A stretch of DNA of 35,378 bases, taken from positions 1-35,378 of the forward strand of contig NZ_JAODNM010000070.1 in assembly GCF_025464955.1 (NCBI RefSeq). The letters are read 5' to 3'. The notes below the pieces were generated by a model. That model was not told the origin of the DNA, did not search any database, and was given only the letters and a program-made list of their open reading frames with translations. The stretch's first letter is position 1; the number at the start of each line of letters is the position of its first letter. Of the stretch, positions 1-8,134 are shown piece after piece. The translations under genes and the position numbers were made by a program. This DNA is from Amycolatopsis sp. (GTDB taxonomy: Bacteria; Actinomycetota; Actinomycetes; Mycobacteriales; Pseudonocardiaceae).

Positions 1-416
1 GCCACCCGATCCTCCTCCGACACCGTCGCAGGCATCGCCGTCATCGTCTTCACGATCACGTCCACATGCGCGGGAGTGAGAGCACCGGCCAATGCGGCGA
101 GACCGGTCAGCGGTGCGACACCGGGGACCTCTGTCCCGTCGATGGCGTACAAGGAGTTGGTGCCGCGGGCACGGACCACGATCTGACGTGCCGCGGGCTC
201 GGACATCCCCGTCGTATGCATCAGCCACTGCACCGCGGAGGTGTACTGATGGGTGGCCTTGATGCCATCGGTCTCGGTCTTGGTGACCACCAGACCCAGC
301 AACGCCGTGTACCGGTTCATCTCCCGGGTGATCGCACGGGCGTACTCGACCAGCATCGCCGGATCAGCACGCCGGATATCGGCGGGATCGGGGAGGGTGA
401 TCGTATCGCTGGGCAC
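1..416 (-). CDS. DUF222/HNH endonuclease-type protein (13E12 repeat family), 5' part
   Basis: The first 138 codons of a gene whose 3' end lies beyond the left edge. It starts at a GTG and encodes the N-terminal part of the DUF222 domain; the HNH nuclease domain expected at the C-terminus is outside the window. By eye it differs from the complete copy at 23941-25188 at only about 12 of 138 residues, so the two are close paralogues. They point away from each other. In mycobacteria this family is called the 13E12 repeat and is often multicopy; its biochemical function is not established. The GTG lies six bases after a TAGAAT -10 hexamer, so the transcript probably begins at the start codon. Whether the gene is intact cannot be judged from this window. 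Confidence 0.88.
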   Translation of the reverse strand, partial: MPSDTITLPDPADIRRADPAMLVEYARAITREMNRYTALLGLVVTKTETDGIKATHQYTSAVQWLMHTTGMSEPAARQIVVRARGTNSLYAIDGTEVPGVAPLTGLAALAGALTPAHVDVIVKTMTAMPATVSEEDRV

Positions 417-422
417 TCCCTT

Positions 423-450
423 ATTCTACCTCGATTCGAACGTTTATTCG
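423..450 (-). promoter_or_regulatory. SOS-box-like site and -10 element of the left DUF222/HNH gene
   Basis: Read on the minus strand, CGAATAAACGTTCG (437-450) matches the actinobacterial LexA box CGAAC-RNRY-GTTYC at 12 of 14 positions. It is followed by a TAGAAT -10 hexamer (423-428) whose end is six bases from the GTG start. The same arrangement occurs at the second copy (23907-23934). SOS boxes upstream of several 13E12 genes are known in Mycobacterium tuberculosis. Damage induction here is inferred. Confidence 0.6.
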
Positions 451-928
451 GAACACGTTCAGGTGATACCTATTATCGCGGAACGTAGTCATCGATTATT
501 CGAAAAGGCTGCCACCGCAACAAAATGTCTCCTGCACCTGCTTGCCGCATCACTCACTCATGCACCACAATGACAAGTCTGGTCGCTTAACGTGATGAGC
601 GAGTCGCGAAAGGGGCTATCCGTTCGGTCACCACAAACGAAATTCCCTTTCAGCCAATCGAAAAGCACCACCAGCACAAAGAGGCAGGCCCTCGAAATCC
701 GCCTCACGAACTCGAGTCGGCCCCGGTCCTTGCTGCAGTAGAACGGAACATGCCGCCTAAACCGGCGCCCGACATCAAAAGTCGTAACCCTGACCACGAC
801 GCACCTCCGGGCAACTGAGCCATTAGCATCACCCCAAGACTATGCCGCTCTCGCGAAAAGCGAGAGGGACTTTCCTCCCTCCTAGCAAGGAAAGTCCCTC
901 TCACCACAGGTCAGCCGAAGCACCGCCG
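451..928. other. Spacer with a decayed small-gene relic; no intact gene seen
   Basis: This spacer separates the left HNH gene from the CPBP protease gene. On the minus strand around 720-761 a frame reads VPFYCSKDRG, resembling VPLYGGKDRG at the end of the small broken gene at 23413-23653. The surrounding frame (558-797 minus) has no convincing start or domain, so I treat it as relic sequence carried with the 13E12 unit. The only other structure is the hairpin at 862-902. Confidence 0.45.
862..902 (-). terminator. Strong hairpin, probable terminator of the ABC/CPBP operon
   Basis: Perfect 14-bp inverted repeat GAGAGGGACTTTCC (862-875) and GGAAAGTCCCTCTC (889-902) with a 13-base loop, starting 27 bases after the CPBP stop codon. 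On the minus strand it is followed by GCTTTTCG. An alternative 7-bp stem (848-854 with 860-866) overlaps its distal arm. Confidence 0.65.
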
Positions 929-1819
929 CTAGCGCGGCCCTCGATAGCCGAGCTTGCCGCGGGTCGCGATGAGCAGGATGGCCGCCGCGACGGTGGACGA
1001 GATCAAGAGGATGTGGCTCGCGGTGTCCTGCTGAGCACCGGGGAACACTGCGGTCCAGGCGACGGAGAAGAAGTTGTTCACACTGGTGTGCAACAACATC
1101 GCCAGCGGCAGGCTTTGGCCGGTGCGGTTGAACACCCACGTCATCACAAGGCTGAAAACGATGGCGGTCGCAACGAACTCGATGGGTGCGTACCAGCTGA
1201 CGTCGGGACCCGCCCAGTCCGTGAGGAACAGCGGCAGGTGCCAGGCGCCCCATAACGTACCGAGGATCAGCGTGCCACGCAGCGGCCCGAAGCGCGGCTG
1301 CAGGTGGGGCAGGGCGAAGTCACGCCAGCCGGGTTCCTCGGCGAGTCCGGTGGTGAGCATCTGGAAGACGAGAGCCGGCAAGTACGCCACCAGGACCGTG
1401 GCGGCGGGCAGCTGGAGGTGGACTCCGTAGATCGGGAAGCTGGTCAGGATCAGCGTGGCGGGGACACCGAGGATGATCGCGACGTACCAGCGCCAGTTGA
1501 CCCGCCATTTCAGCAGCCGCCCGGCCCAAAGACGGAGTCCGGGCCTGCCTTCGGCGACCGCGGTGACGATGAACGCCGCCAGGATGGGGCCGAGGTATGC
1601 GCCTGGAAGCACGCCGGTCAGTTGGGTGCTGCCCATCGCCGTCGGGTAGCCGAACGGCAGGAGCCCCACCCCGTTTTTCGAGAGTATGTAAGGGGTCCAA
1701 GCGAACCAGCTCAACACGAAAGCCAGTATGAAGAAGCTGGGCAACGGATGCCGGCTGATCAAGCCTCGAACGCCGGTGAGTGAGGACCTGTTGTCGCTCA
1801 AGGTGTCTGGCAGTACCAC
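929..1819 (-). CDS. CPBP family intramembrane glutamic endopeptidase (CAAX protease/Abi)
   Basis: Multi-pass membrane protein of 296 residues with the three signature motifs of the family: EEPGWR (Glu161, Glu162, Arg166), WGAWH (His194) and LLHTSVNN (His244, Asn248). Family members cleave CAAX-type or other membrane substrates; bacterial ones are often bacteriocin self-immunity or export helpers. The GTG start is preceded by AAAGGA at seven bases. It lies 41 bases downstream of the FtsX-type permease on the same strand, so it is probably the third gene of the ABC transporter operon. That suggests a role in resistance to, or processing of, a membrane-active compound (inference). Confidence 0.9.
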   Translation of the reverse strand: MVLPDTLSDNRSSLTGVRGLISRHPLPSFFILAFVLSWFAWTPYILSKNGVGLLPFGYPTAMGSTQLTGVLPGAYLGPILAAFIVTAVAEGRPGLRLWAGRLLKWRVNWRWYVAIILGVPATLILTSFPIYGVHLQLPAATVLVAYLPALVFQMLTTGLAEEPGWRDFALPHLQPRFGPLRGTLILGTLWGAWHLPLFLTDWAGPDVSWYAPIEFVATAIVFSLVMTWVFNRTGQSLPLAMLLHTSVNNFFSVAWTAVFPGAQQDTASHILLISSTVAAAILLIATRGKLGYRGPR

Positions 1820-1860
1820 GGTGTTGTCCTTTCGGGATCTGTCTGATGAGGACTGGATGG

Positions 1861-4374
1861 TCAGTCGCCGGTGCGCATCGCAACGACGGGGGTCGGACGC
1901 ATCGCGATCCGGGTGGGGATGGCGATCGAACCCCAGCCGAACACCACCGCGGCGACGACGATCGCCAGGTAGATCAGCGGCGGAACGGTGGGCAGCGCGG
2001 ACGACGTCAGGCTGAGGCTGATCCCGATCAGCGGCGGCAGCGCGGCCAGCGAGCCCAGGACGACCGCGGCGACGACGACAACCGCAGCTTCACCGCGCAT
2101 CATCGCCCGCACCTGACGGGGTTTCGCACCGATGAGCCGCAGCAGCGCGAACTCGCGGACCCGCGCCGCGGTGGCCAGCACCAGGATGTTCACCACCGCG
2201 ATGGCGATGAAGCCGAGCAACACCAGGTTCAGCAGCAGGCTGACCTCCGACTGCGCGGACATCGCCGTGTTCTGGGCGACGGTGAAGGTGCTCCGGTCGG
2301 TGAGCCGCAGCTCGGGATGCGAACGCAGGGCTTCGCGCAGTGCGGTGTCCAGCGCACCGGGGTTGGCGCCCGGTGCCGCGGCGATCAGGATCGTGTCGTC
2401 GAGCCTGCTGACGGTGTGTTCGAGCACCACGGTGTTCGGCAGGGTCACGTCCCCGAAGCCGAGGCCGCTGCCGTAGATCGCCACCACACGCGCGGTGTAC
2501 GGCGTGCCGTCACCGAGGCGCAGCGGGAGCGTGGCGCCGACGTCGACGCCGAAGGTGTCCGCCGCGAACTGGCTGAGCGCCACGGTGTTCCCGGTCAGTC
2601 CCGCCAGGTCGCCGTGCCGGACGTCGAGGTCCATCACCTGGCCGAGCCGGTCTGGCGTGACGCCCTGCGCGGAGTAGGACGCGGTGGTCGGGTCGCCGAA
2701 CTGCTGGTAGGTGACCAGTACCGAGGTCCGCGCCACGGGTGCGGCGACGCCGACCCCGGGCACCTGGCGCACGGCGTCGGCGAGGGACGGCGCGATCCCG
2801 TCCGGCGAAACGATCACCTGGTCGGCGCTGATGCCGAGGTCGGTCTGCCGCTGGGCGGCGCCGGTCGTCGTGGTCATCGTGAAGATCTGCACCGCGGCCA
2901 GCGCGACGCCCATGATCAACGGGGTGGTCGCCGACCCGAGCCGCCGCAAGCGCGCGTGGGTGTTGGCACCGGCGAGGAATCCCGACGCGGTGCGCCTCAT
3001 GCCCAGCCGGCCGAGCAGTCCGGCGGTGGCGGTGAGCAACCGCGGCCCGAGCAGCGCCACCGCGATGACCAGCAGCATGGCCGAGCCTGCCGCTCCCCCG
3101 GTCGCCGCCGGGCCACCGAGGACCATCGGCAGGAAGACCCCCGCCCCCACCCCCGCGACGACGAGCAGCCAGCCGATGGTCTGACGGGCACGGCCGAGTC
3201 GAGGCGGTTCGACAGCTGCTTCGCCCAGTGCCGCGGCGGGGCTGACCCGGGCTGCGCGGCGCGCCGCGAACAGCCCGGCCAGCAACGCCGCGACCACACT
3301 CGCCAGCACCGCGGCCACGGCCGGCAGCGGTCCGACCACGAACTGGAAGCCCGCCGGCACGGCCCCGAACCGGACGAGCGCGCCGCGCAGCAGGACGCTG
3401 AGGCCGAGTCCGGGCAGCGTGCCGAGAACCGCCGCCACCCCGGACACCAGCAACGTCTCGGTGGCGATCAGCCGGAGGACCTGCCGCGGCGTCGCGGCGA
3501 TCGCCCGCAACAGGGCGAACTCGCGTCGCCGCTGCTGGATCGCCAGGCCGAGCGTGCTGCCCACCACCACCAGCAGCACAATCAGCAGCATGACGCCGCC
3601 GAACGAGCCCGCCATCAGGATCAGGAACGACCGTGCCGCGCCGACGTCGAGGAACTCCGCCTCGGACCGGGCGATGCCGACGCTGGTGATGACCCCGGGA
3701 AGGCTCTGGTGGATGCGGGTCGCGAGTTCGTCCGCTCCGACGCCCGGGTCGGCGAGGACCGCCACCGCGTCCACCTGGTCAGGTCGGCCGGAAAGATGGC
3801 GGGCCTGCGCGTCGGTGAGGAACGCGGCGGATTGCCCGGACGTCGTCGTCCCGACCAGCCGGTACCGGGTGCCGACGGCGCCGATCTCCAGTTCGATCGA
3901 ATCACCGGTGTACAGACCCGCCTGCGCTGCGACGCCTCTGTCGAGGACAACTTCGTCCGGCGCGTCGGGCGCTCGGCCGTCGGCAAGGGCGATCGGGCCG
4001 AGCCGCGTCGAGGACCATCCGTGCGCGAGCAGCGGGACCTCGGTCCCCCGCACGCGTAAACCGGTCTGGACGCTCACGTCGCCGACCGCCGCCCGGACCC
4101 CGGGCACTCGCGCGATCTCGTCGGCGCGCGCGGCCGGGAGCGTGACCCGCTCGGCGAAACGCTCGTCCGTACCATCCTTTGTGGACACTGTCTGCGGGGC
4201 GGTGACGACAACCGGGGCGCCGGCGTAGCGCTGCGGCGCGATTCCGGCACTGATCCCGGACTCCAGCAGAACTCCGCTCGCGGTGATCAGCGCGGCGCCG
4301 CAGAACACCGCGACGAACGCGGCTGCGAACGACCCTCGGCGCGCTCGGATCGTTTTCCAGGCAAGAGAAAACAC
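1861..4374 (-). CDS. FtsX-like ABC transporter permease
   Basis: About 837 residues with a MacB/FtsX-type layout: an N-terminal membrane helix after a basic start (KTIRARRGSF), a large extracytoplasmic region, a first FtsX domain containing RRREFALLRAIAATPRQV, and a second containing VREFALLRLIGAKPRQV near the C-terminus. Such permeases pair with a MacB/LolD-type ATPase for mechanotransmission, antibiotic export or lipoprotein handling. Three adjacent GTG codons could start it. I chose 4374, which has GGGAG eight bases upstream; GTG 4380 would overlap the ATPase stop as GTGA but has almost no spacing. The gene is translationally linked to the ATPase upstream and followed by the CPBP protease. 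Confidence 0.92.
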   Translation of the reverse strand: MFSLAWKTIRARRGSFAAAFVAVFCGAALITASGVLLESGISAGIAPQRYAGAPVVVTAPQTVSTKDGTDERFAERVTLPAARADEIARVPGVRAAVGDVSVQTGLRVRGTEVPLLAHGWSSTRLGPIALADGRAPDAPDEVVLDRGVAAQAGLYTGDSIELEIGAVGTRYRLVGTTTSGQSAAFLTDAQARHLSGRPDQVDAVAVLADPGVGADELATRIHQSLPGVITSVGIARSEAEFLDVGAARSFLILMAGSFGGVMLLIVLLVVVGSTLGLAIQQRRREFALLRAIAATPRQVLRLIATETLLVSGVAAVLGTLPGLGLSVLLRGALVRFGAVPAGFQFVVGPLPAVAAVLASVVAALLAGLFAARRAARVSPAAALGEAAVEPPRLGRARQTIGWLLVVAGVGAGVFLPMVLGGPAATGGAAGSAMLLVIAVALLGPRLLTATAGLLGRLGMRRTASGFLAGANTHARLRRLGSATTPLIMGVALAAVQIFTMTTTTGAAQRQTDLGISADQVIVSPDGIAPSLADAVRQVPGVGVAAPVARTSVLVTYQQFGDPTTASYSAQGVTPDRLGQVMDLDVRHGDLAGLTGNTVALSQFAADTFGVDVGATLPLRLGDGTPYTARVVAIYGSGLGFGDVTLPNTVVLEHTVSRLDDTILIAAAPGANPGALDTALREALRSHPELRLTDRSTFTVAQNTAMSAQSEVSLLLNLVLLGFIAIAVVNILVLATAARVREFALLRLIGAKPRQVRAMMRGEAAVVVVAAVVLGSLAALPPLIGISLSLTSSALPTVPPLIYLAIVVAAVVFGWGSIAIPTRIAMRPTPVVAMRTGD

Positions 4375-4376
4375 GC

Positions 4377-5126
4377 TCACCACTCCCCGAGATGCGTCAT
4401 GCGCTCGGCGATCAGCTCGGGACTCGCCTGGGCCAGTTCGCCCGCGAGGCGGCCGTCTGCCAGGAACACCACACAGTCCGCATAGGAGGCCGCGACCGGG
4501 TCGTGCGTGACCATCACCGCGGTCTGTCCCCACCGGTCCACCGCGTTCCGCAACGTCGAGAGCACCTGCCGGGCGGTGCGGGTGTCGAGCGCGCCGGTCG
4601 GCTCGTCGAGGAACATCACGTCGGGCCGGGTGACCAGCGCGCGGGCGATCGCGACCCGCTGCTGCTGGCCGCCGGACAGCTTGCTGGGACGACGGTTCAG
4701 CGGGACGTCGAGCTCGACCGAGCGCACCACTTCGGCGAGGAACTCCGGCTCGAAGGGACGGTTGCCCAGTCGCAGCGGCAGCACGATGTTCTGTTCGACG
4801 GTCAGCGCGTCGAGCAGGTTGTAGGCCTGGAAGACGAACCCGATCCGGGCGCGGCGCAACTCCGTGAGCGCGGCTTCCCGCTGCCCGGTCAACTCGGTGT
4901 CGCCCAGCAGGACGCGGCCGGAGGTCGGCCGGTCCAGCCCGGCGGCGCAGTGCAGGAAGGTGCTCTTGCCCGAACCTGAAGGTCCCATCACCGCGGTGAA
5001 ACTGCCGTGCCGCAGGCTGATCGTCACGTCGTCCAGTGCGCGTACGGCGGTTTCCCCACCGCCGTAGGTCTTGCTGACCGATTCCAGCCGTACCGCGCTG
5101 GTGAGTCCATTCGCGACTGTCGTCAT
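4377..5126 (-). CDS. ABC transporter ATP-binding protein (MacB/LolD type)
   Basis: 249 residues with a full nucleotide-binding domain: Walker [10 protein letters not shown] (48-56), Q-loop in VFQAYN, signature LSGGQQQR, Walker [13 protein letters not shown] and H-loop VTHD. The DEPTGALD form is typical of the MacB/LolD/FtsE group that works with FtsX-type permeases. The ATG start has GGAAGGAA about five bases upstream; the longer upstream frame has no ribosome site. It is the first gene of the minus-strand operon and is divergent from the sensor kinase gene, with 158 bases between them that hold an inverted repeat. Confidence 0.95.
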   Translation of the reverse strand: MTTVANGLTSAVRLESVSKTYGGGETAVRALDDVTISLRHGSFTAVMGPSGSGKSTFLHCAAGLDRPTSGRVLLGDTELTGQREAALTELRRARIGFVFQAYNLLDALTVEQNIVLPLRLGNRPFEPEFLAEVVRSVELDVPLNRRPSKLSGGQQQRVAIARALVTRPDVMFLDEPTGALDTRTARQVLSTLRNAVDRWGQTAVMVTHDPVAASYADCVVFLADGRLAGELAQASPELIAERMTHLGEW

Positions 5127-5211
5127 CGTCGTTCCTTCCGGTTCTTTTCCACGACTGGAGACGCTATGGCCGCGGAGGTGTCGGCACACTGGCCCGAGGT
5201 CCCGAACCGGG

Positions 5212-5229
5212 GGTGTAGCCCGGTACACC
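5212..5229. promoter_or_regulatory. Inverted repeat in the divergent ABC / two-component promoter region
   Basis: GGTGTA-GCCCGG-TACACC is a perfect 6-bp inverted repeat with a six-base spacer, between the ABC ATPase start (5126) and the kinase start (5285). A NarL-type regulator binding here could control both transcripts. This is inferred from position and symmetry only. Confidence 0.4.
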
Positions 5230-5284
5230 ACCCGCAGTGCTCCGCAGTAGAGTTCGGCAGCATCGCCGCAGGTGGAGAGGCCGG

Positions 5285-6484
5285 ATGAGAACAGCGATCA
5301 AGCGCAGTGCCGATGCCACCGCCGTGGTCCTTTCCGGTCTGCAGACCGCGCTGCCGGCACTGATCGGCCTGATCGCGGCGCCGCTGCTGCTGATCGCGCT
5401 GCCGTTCTTCCCCTCGAGCATTCGGCCGGTGCGGTGGCTGGCCGCCATCGAGCGCAAGCGGGTCGGCCGGGTACGCGGGCACCACATCCCGGCGCCCTAT
5501 CGCGCGGAACAAGGGCGGCTTGCCGTCGTGCGCGACCCGGCAACCTGGCGAGAGCTCGCGTGGCTGCTCACGCACGGCATCGCCGGCACCTTCCTCGGCC
5601 TGACGTCGGTGGCCCTGTGGCCGGCGATCGTGACGAGCGCGACGACCCCGCTGATCTGGTGGCTGTTCCCGCCCGGCAGGATCACCGGGATGCTGGTGCC
5701 GCTCCAGACCTGGCCGCAGGCGCTCACGTTGCCGTTCGGCCAGGCCGCGGTCTACGCCGCGCTGGTCTATTGGCTGGTGCCGCTGATCGCGCGCGGACAG
5801 CTCCGGCTCGCCGAGTCGCTGCTCGGTCCGAGCGACCGCGAACTGCTGACCCAGCAGGTCGAACTGCTCACCGAGACCCGCATCGAGGCGCTGGAGTCCC
5901 ACGGCGCGGAGCTACGTCGTATCGAACGCGACCTGCATGACGGGACCCAGGCCCAGCTGGTGGTGGTCGCGGTCCGGCTCGGGCTCGCCGAACGGGCGCT
6001 GCGAGGAGGCCCGGAAACGGCGCTGTCGTTGGTGCGGGACGCGCGGTCCGGGATCGAGGACTCGCTCAGCAACCTGCGCGACGTCATCCGCGGCATCTAC
6101 CCGCCGATCCTTGCCGACCGCGGGCTCGGCGGCGCGGTCTACGCTCTCGCCGGCGGGCACCGCATCCCGGTGTCGGTGCGCGTCCCCGACGAACTTCCGC
6201 GGCCGCCCGCGTCCATCGAAGCGGCGGCGTACTTCGTCGTCGCGGAGGCACTGACCAACGTCACCAAACACAGCGCGGCCGAGCGTGCCGAAGTCATCGT
6301 CGACGGCGATGGGCGGTACCTGCGGATCCTGGTGCGCGACGACGGCAAGGGCGGCGCCGACACCGGCGACGGGAGCGGGCTGACGGGCATCCGGCGGCGC
6401 GTCGCGGCGCTGGACGGGACTACCCGGATCGACAGTCCGGTCGACGAAGGAACCACGATCGAGGTGCGGCTGCCATGCGAATAG
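5285..6484 (+). CDS. Sensor histidine kinase (NarL/LiaS type, HisKA_3)
   Basis: 399 residues. The N-terminal half has hydrophobic segments around residues 13-45, 97-135 and 145-170, giving a membrane-embedded sensor with little extracellular loop. The HisKA_3 phosphoacceptor motif RDLHDGTQAQ places the phosphorylated His at 218. The HATPase domain shows an N-box (EALTNVTKH), DDGKGG and GSGLTGIRRR. ATG 5285 was chosen because GGAGAG precedes it by about six bases. The end overlaps the response regulator start by 10 bases, so the pair is translationally coupled. Small intramembrane-sensing kinases next to ABC exporters often detect cell-envelope antibiotics; that role is inferred here. Confidence 0.93.
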   Translation: MRTAIKRSADATAVVLSGLQTALPALIGLIAAPLLLIALPFFPSSIRPVRWLAAIERKRVGRVRGHHIPAPYRAEQGRLAVVRDPATWRELAWLLTHGIAGTFLGLTSVALWPAIVTSATTPLIWWLFPPGRITGMLVPLQTWPQALTLPFGQAAVYAALVYWLVPLIARGQLRLAESLLGPSDRELLTQQVELLTETRIEALESHGAELRRIERDLHDGTQAQLVVVAVRLGLAERALRGGPETALSLVRDARSGIEDSLSNLRDVIRGIYPPILADRGLGGAVYALAGGHRIPVSVRVPDELPRPPASIEAAAYFVVAEALTNVTKHSAAERAEVIVDGDGRYLRILVRDDGKGGADTGDGSGLTGIRRRVAALDGTTRIDSPVDEGTTIEVRLPCE

Positions 6485-7110
6485 TGATCGCCGAGGACAA
6501 CGCGTTGCTGCGCGAAGGGATCACGCTGCTGGCCAGAAGCTCCGGTCACGAGATCGTCGGCATCGCGGTCACCGGTCCCGAGATCTTGCCGCTGCTGCTC
6601 GAACACCGCCCGGACGTCGCGGTGCTCGACGTCCGGATGCCGCCGAACTTCCGGGACGAAGGGCTGCGCGCCGCGATCGAAGCCCGGCGGCAGCTGCCCG
6701 GGCTGCCCGTGCTGGTGCTGTCGCAGTACGTCGAGCAGACCTACGCGACCGAACTGCTCGCGACGGGCGCCAGTGGGACCGGATACCTGCTCAAGGACCG
6801 GATCGGCCACGTCGAGGAGTTCCTCGACGCCTTGGACCGGGTCGCCGCCGGCGGCACCGCGCTCGACCCGGAAGTGGTGTCACAGCTGATGAACCGGCGC
6901 GACCCGCTGGACGCGCTCACCCCCCGAGAACGCGAGGCGCTCCACCTGATGGCGCAGGGCCACGACAACGTCGCCATCGCCCGCCTGATGGTCGTCACCG
7001 AACGCGCGGTGGCCAAGCACATCGGGAACATCTTCCGGAAACTGAACCTGCCCACCACCGACAGCGGACATCGCCGGGTACTCGCCGTCCTCGCCTACGT
7101 GAACGCCTGA
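6475..7110 (+). CDS. NarL/FixJ family response regulator (LuxR HTH)
   Basis: 211 residues. The receiver domain has the acidic pair ED at 7-8, phosphoacceptor Asp52 in LDVRMP, Ser in VLSQY and Lys in YLLKDR. The C-terminal LuxR-type helix-turn-helix begins LTPREREALHLMAQG and includes ERAVAKHIGNIFRKL. It is the cognate partner of the overlapping kinase. It probably regulates the divergent ABC/CPBP operon, possibly through the inverted repeat at 5212-5229 (inference). Confidence 0.95.
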   Translation: MRIVIAEDNALLREGITLLARSSGHEIVGIAVTGPEILPLLLEHRPDVAVLDVRMPPNFRDEGLRAAIEARRQLPGLPVLVLSQYVEQTYATELLATGASGTGYLLKDRIGHVEEFLDALDRVAAGGTALDPEVVSQLMNRRDPLDALTPREREALHLMAQGHDNVAIARLMVVTERAVAKHIGNIFRKLNLPTTDSGHRRVLAVLAYVNA

Positions 7111-7114
7111 CGCC

Positions 7115-7948
7115 CTACGGACGCCAGATATCGACCGCGATCTCGCGCATCTGCTCGCTGAACATCCCATCGGGGCCGGCACCCAGAAGAAGCTCTCTAA
7201 GCTCTGCCTCGAACGCGGCGCGGCGCTCGCCGAACTGGTGTGGTGTCGAGCTGGAGAGCGAGAACACCGCGGCGACGAGGTCGTCGATCTTGCGTGTGAC
7301 AGCCCAGCCGGGGATCTCGATCCGCCACGGACCGGTGAACCCAGCGGCCCGGTAGACCTCCGATTCGCCCCCGGCCGTGCCCTGCGGGAGGCTCCCCTGG
7401 CCGGCGCGCCGCTCCGGGCCGAGGTAACGACGCACCAGCTCGGCCATGGCCCCATGCGGTGGCCTGGGGTACGGCAAAGTCGCCGTGCTGTCGACACCTT
7501 GGTGCGTGGTGGCGTGCACGTGTGCGCAGGCGCCTCCGGCGTCGAGCATGCCGCGGACCGCCGATGCGACCCGCGGTCGATCCATCCAATGGAATGACTG
7601 CGCGAAGGTCACCAACCTGAAGACGCCCAGTTCGGCGGGCAACTCCTCGGCACGCCGCAGCAGCCACCGGGTGTTGCTCATGCCGGTCTCTGACGCCAGC
7701 CGACCGGCTTCGTCGAGCATGCCTTGGTCGGCGTCGAGCCCGATCGCCTCCTCGAACCTGTTGGCCAGCAACAACGTCAGGGAACCGGGCCCGCACCCGA
7801 CGTCGAGAAGGCGCCCGGAACCGTCAAGGTCCAACTGCGCGGCGAGGGCGTCAACGAGGGCCGTGGGGTAAGCGAGGCGACCTCGCGCGTAGTAGGCGGC
7901 ACTGCCGGAATACAGCGACGGATCCCACTCCCACGTCCCCTCAGCCAT
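7115..7948 (-). CDS. Class I SAM-dependent methyltransferase
   Basis: 277 residues. Motif I is LLDVGCGPG (47-55), followed by the acidic residue of motif II in EAIGLDAD. The phrase VTFAQSFHWMDR after the SAM fold is typical of the UbiE/trans-aconitate-like group. The substrate cannot be told. The stop is five bases from the response regulator stop, so the two genes converge with almost no gap and no room for a dedicated terminator. An ATG at 7948 begins the protein. Confidence 0.88.
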   Translation of the reverse strand: MAEGTWEWDPSLYSGSAAYYARGRLAYPTALVDALAAQLDLDGSGRLLDVGCGPGSLTLLLANRFEEAIGLDADQGMLDEAGRLASETGMSNTRWLLRRAEELPAELGVFRLVTFAQSFHWMDRPRVASAVRGMLDAGGACAHVHATTHQGVDSTATLPYPRPPHGAMAELVRRYLGPERRAGQGSLPQGTAGGESEVYRAAGFTGPWRIEIPGWAVTRKIDDLVAAVFSLSSSTPHQFGERRAAFEAELRELLLGAGPDGMFSEQMREIAVDIWRP

Positions 7949-8001
7949 GTCGGGATTCTAATGTCGCGTCGCGCAATCCGGCCACGCAGTTTCCTCGACG
8001 C

Positions 8002-8082
8002 TCACTGCCCGACGGCGTGAACTCCGCCGTCAGCCCAGACCATGGACCCGGTCGTCGCCGGCAGCCAATCGGACAGCAACGT
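8002..8082 (-). pseudogene. C-terminal remnant of a short-chain dehydrogenase/reductase
   Basis: A 26-residue minus-strand frame reads TLLSDWLPATTGSMVWADGG followed by VHAVGQ and a stop. This matches the C-terminal end of FabI/SDR-type oxidoreductases, where a S-D-x-x-P-x-x-T-G stretch precedes V-D-G-G. Upstream in this frame the sequence turns to PPRRR and then a stop, so nothing of the rest of the gene remains. It lies between the divergent methyltransferase and MaoC genes and probably marks a deletion or rearrangement. Confidence 0.55.
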
Positions 8083-8134
8083 GCGCCGGCGAGGCGGTCA
8101 TGGACCTGCGCCAGGTGCTCATGAGGGAGAACTC

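Larger units (their letters stand above)
1..761 (-). repeat. Left arm of an inverted 13E12-type repeat unit
   Basis: The coding part (1-416) and upstream sequence to about 575 align closely with 23780-24356 in opposite orientation. Weaker similarity runs on to about 761, matching a short stretch around 23586-23640 that shares GGCAAGGACCGGGG-like sequence (here GCAAGGACCGGGGC). The unit therefore includes the gene start, its promoter and the decayed end of an upstream small gene. The true outer limit lies beyond the left edge. Confidence 0.7.

Noticed and set aside
66..573. Plus-strand frames overlapping the left HNH gene
   Set aside because: They are antisense to a gene whose paralogue at 23941-25188 is complete and clearly read on the other strand.
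1780..4059. Long plus-strand frame of 759 codons antisense to the FtsX permease
   Set aside because: Its Arg/Gly/Asp/Gln-rich composition is typical of antisense high-GC frames, and the minus strand has a complete recognised permease.
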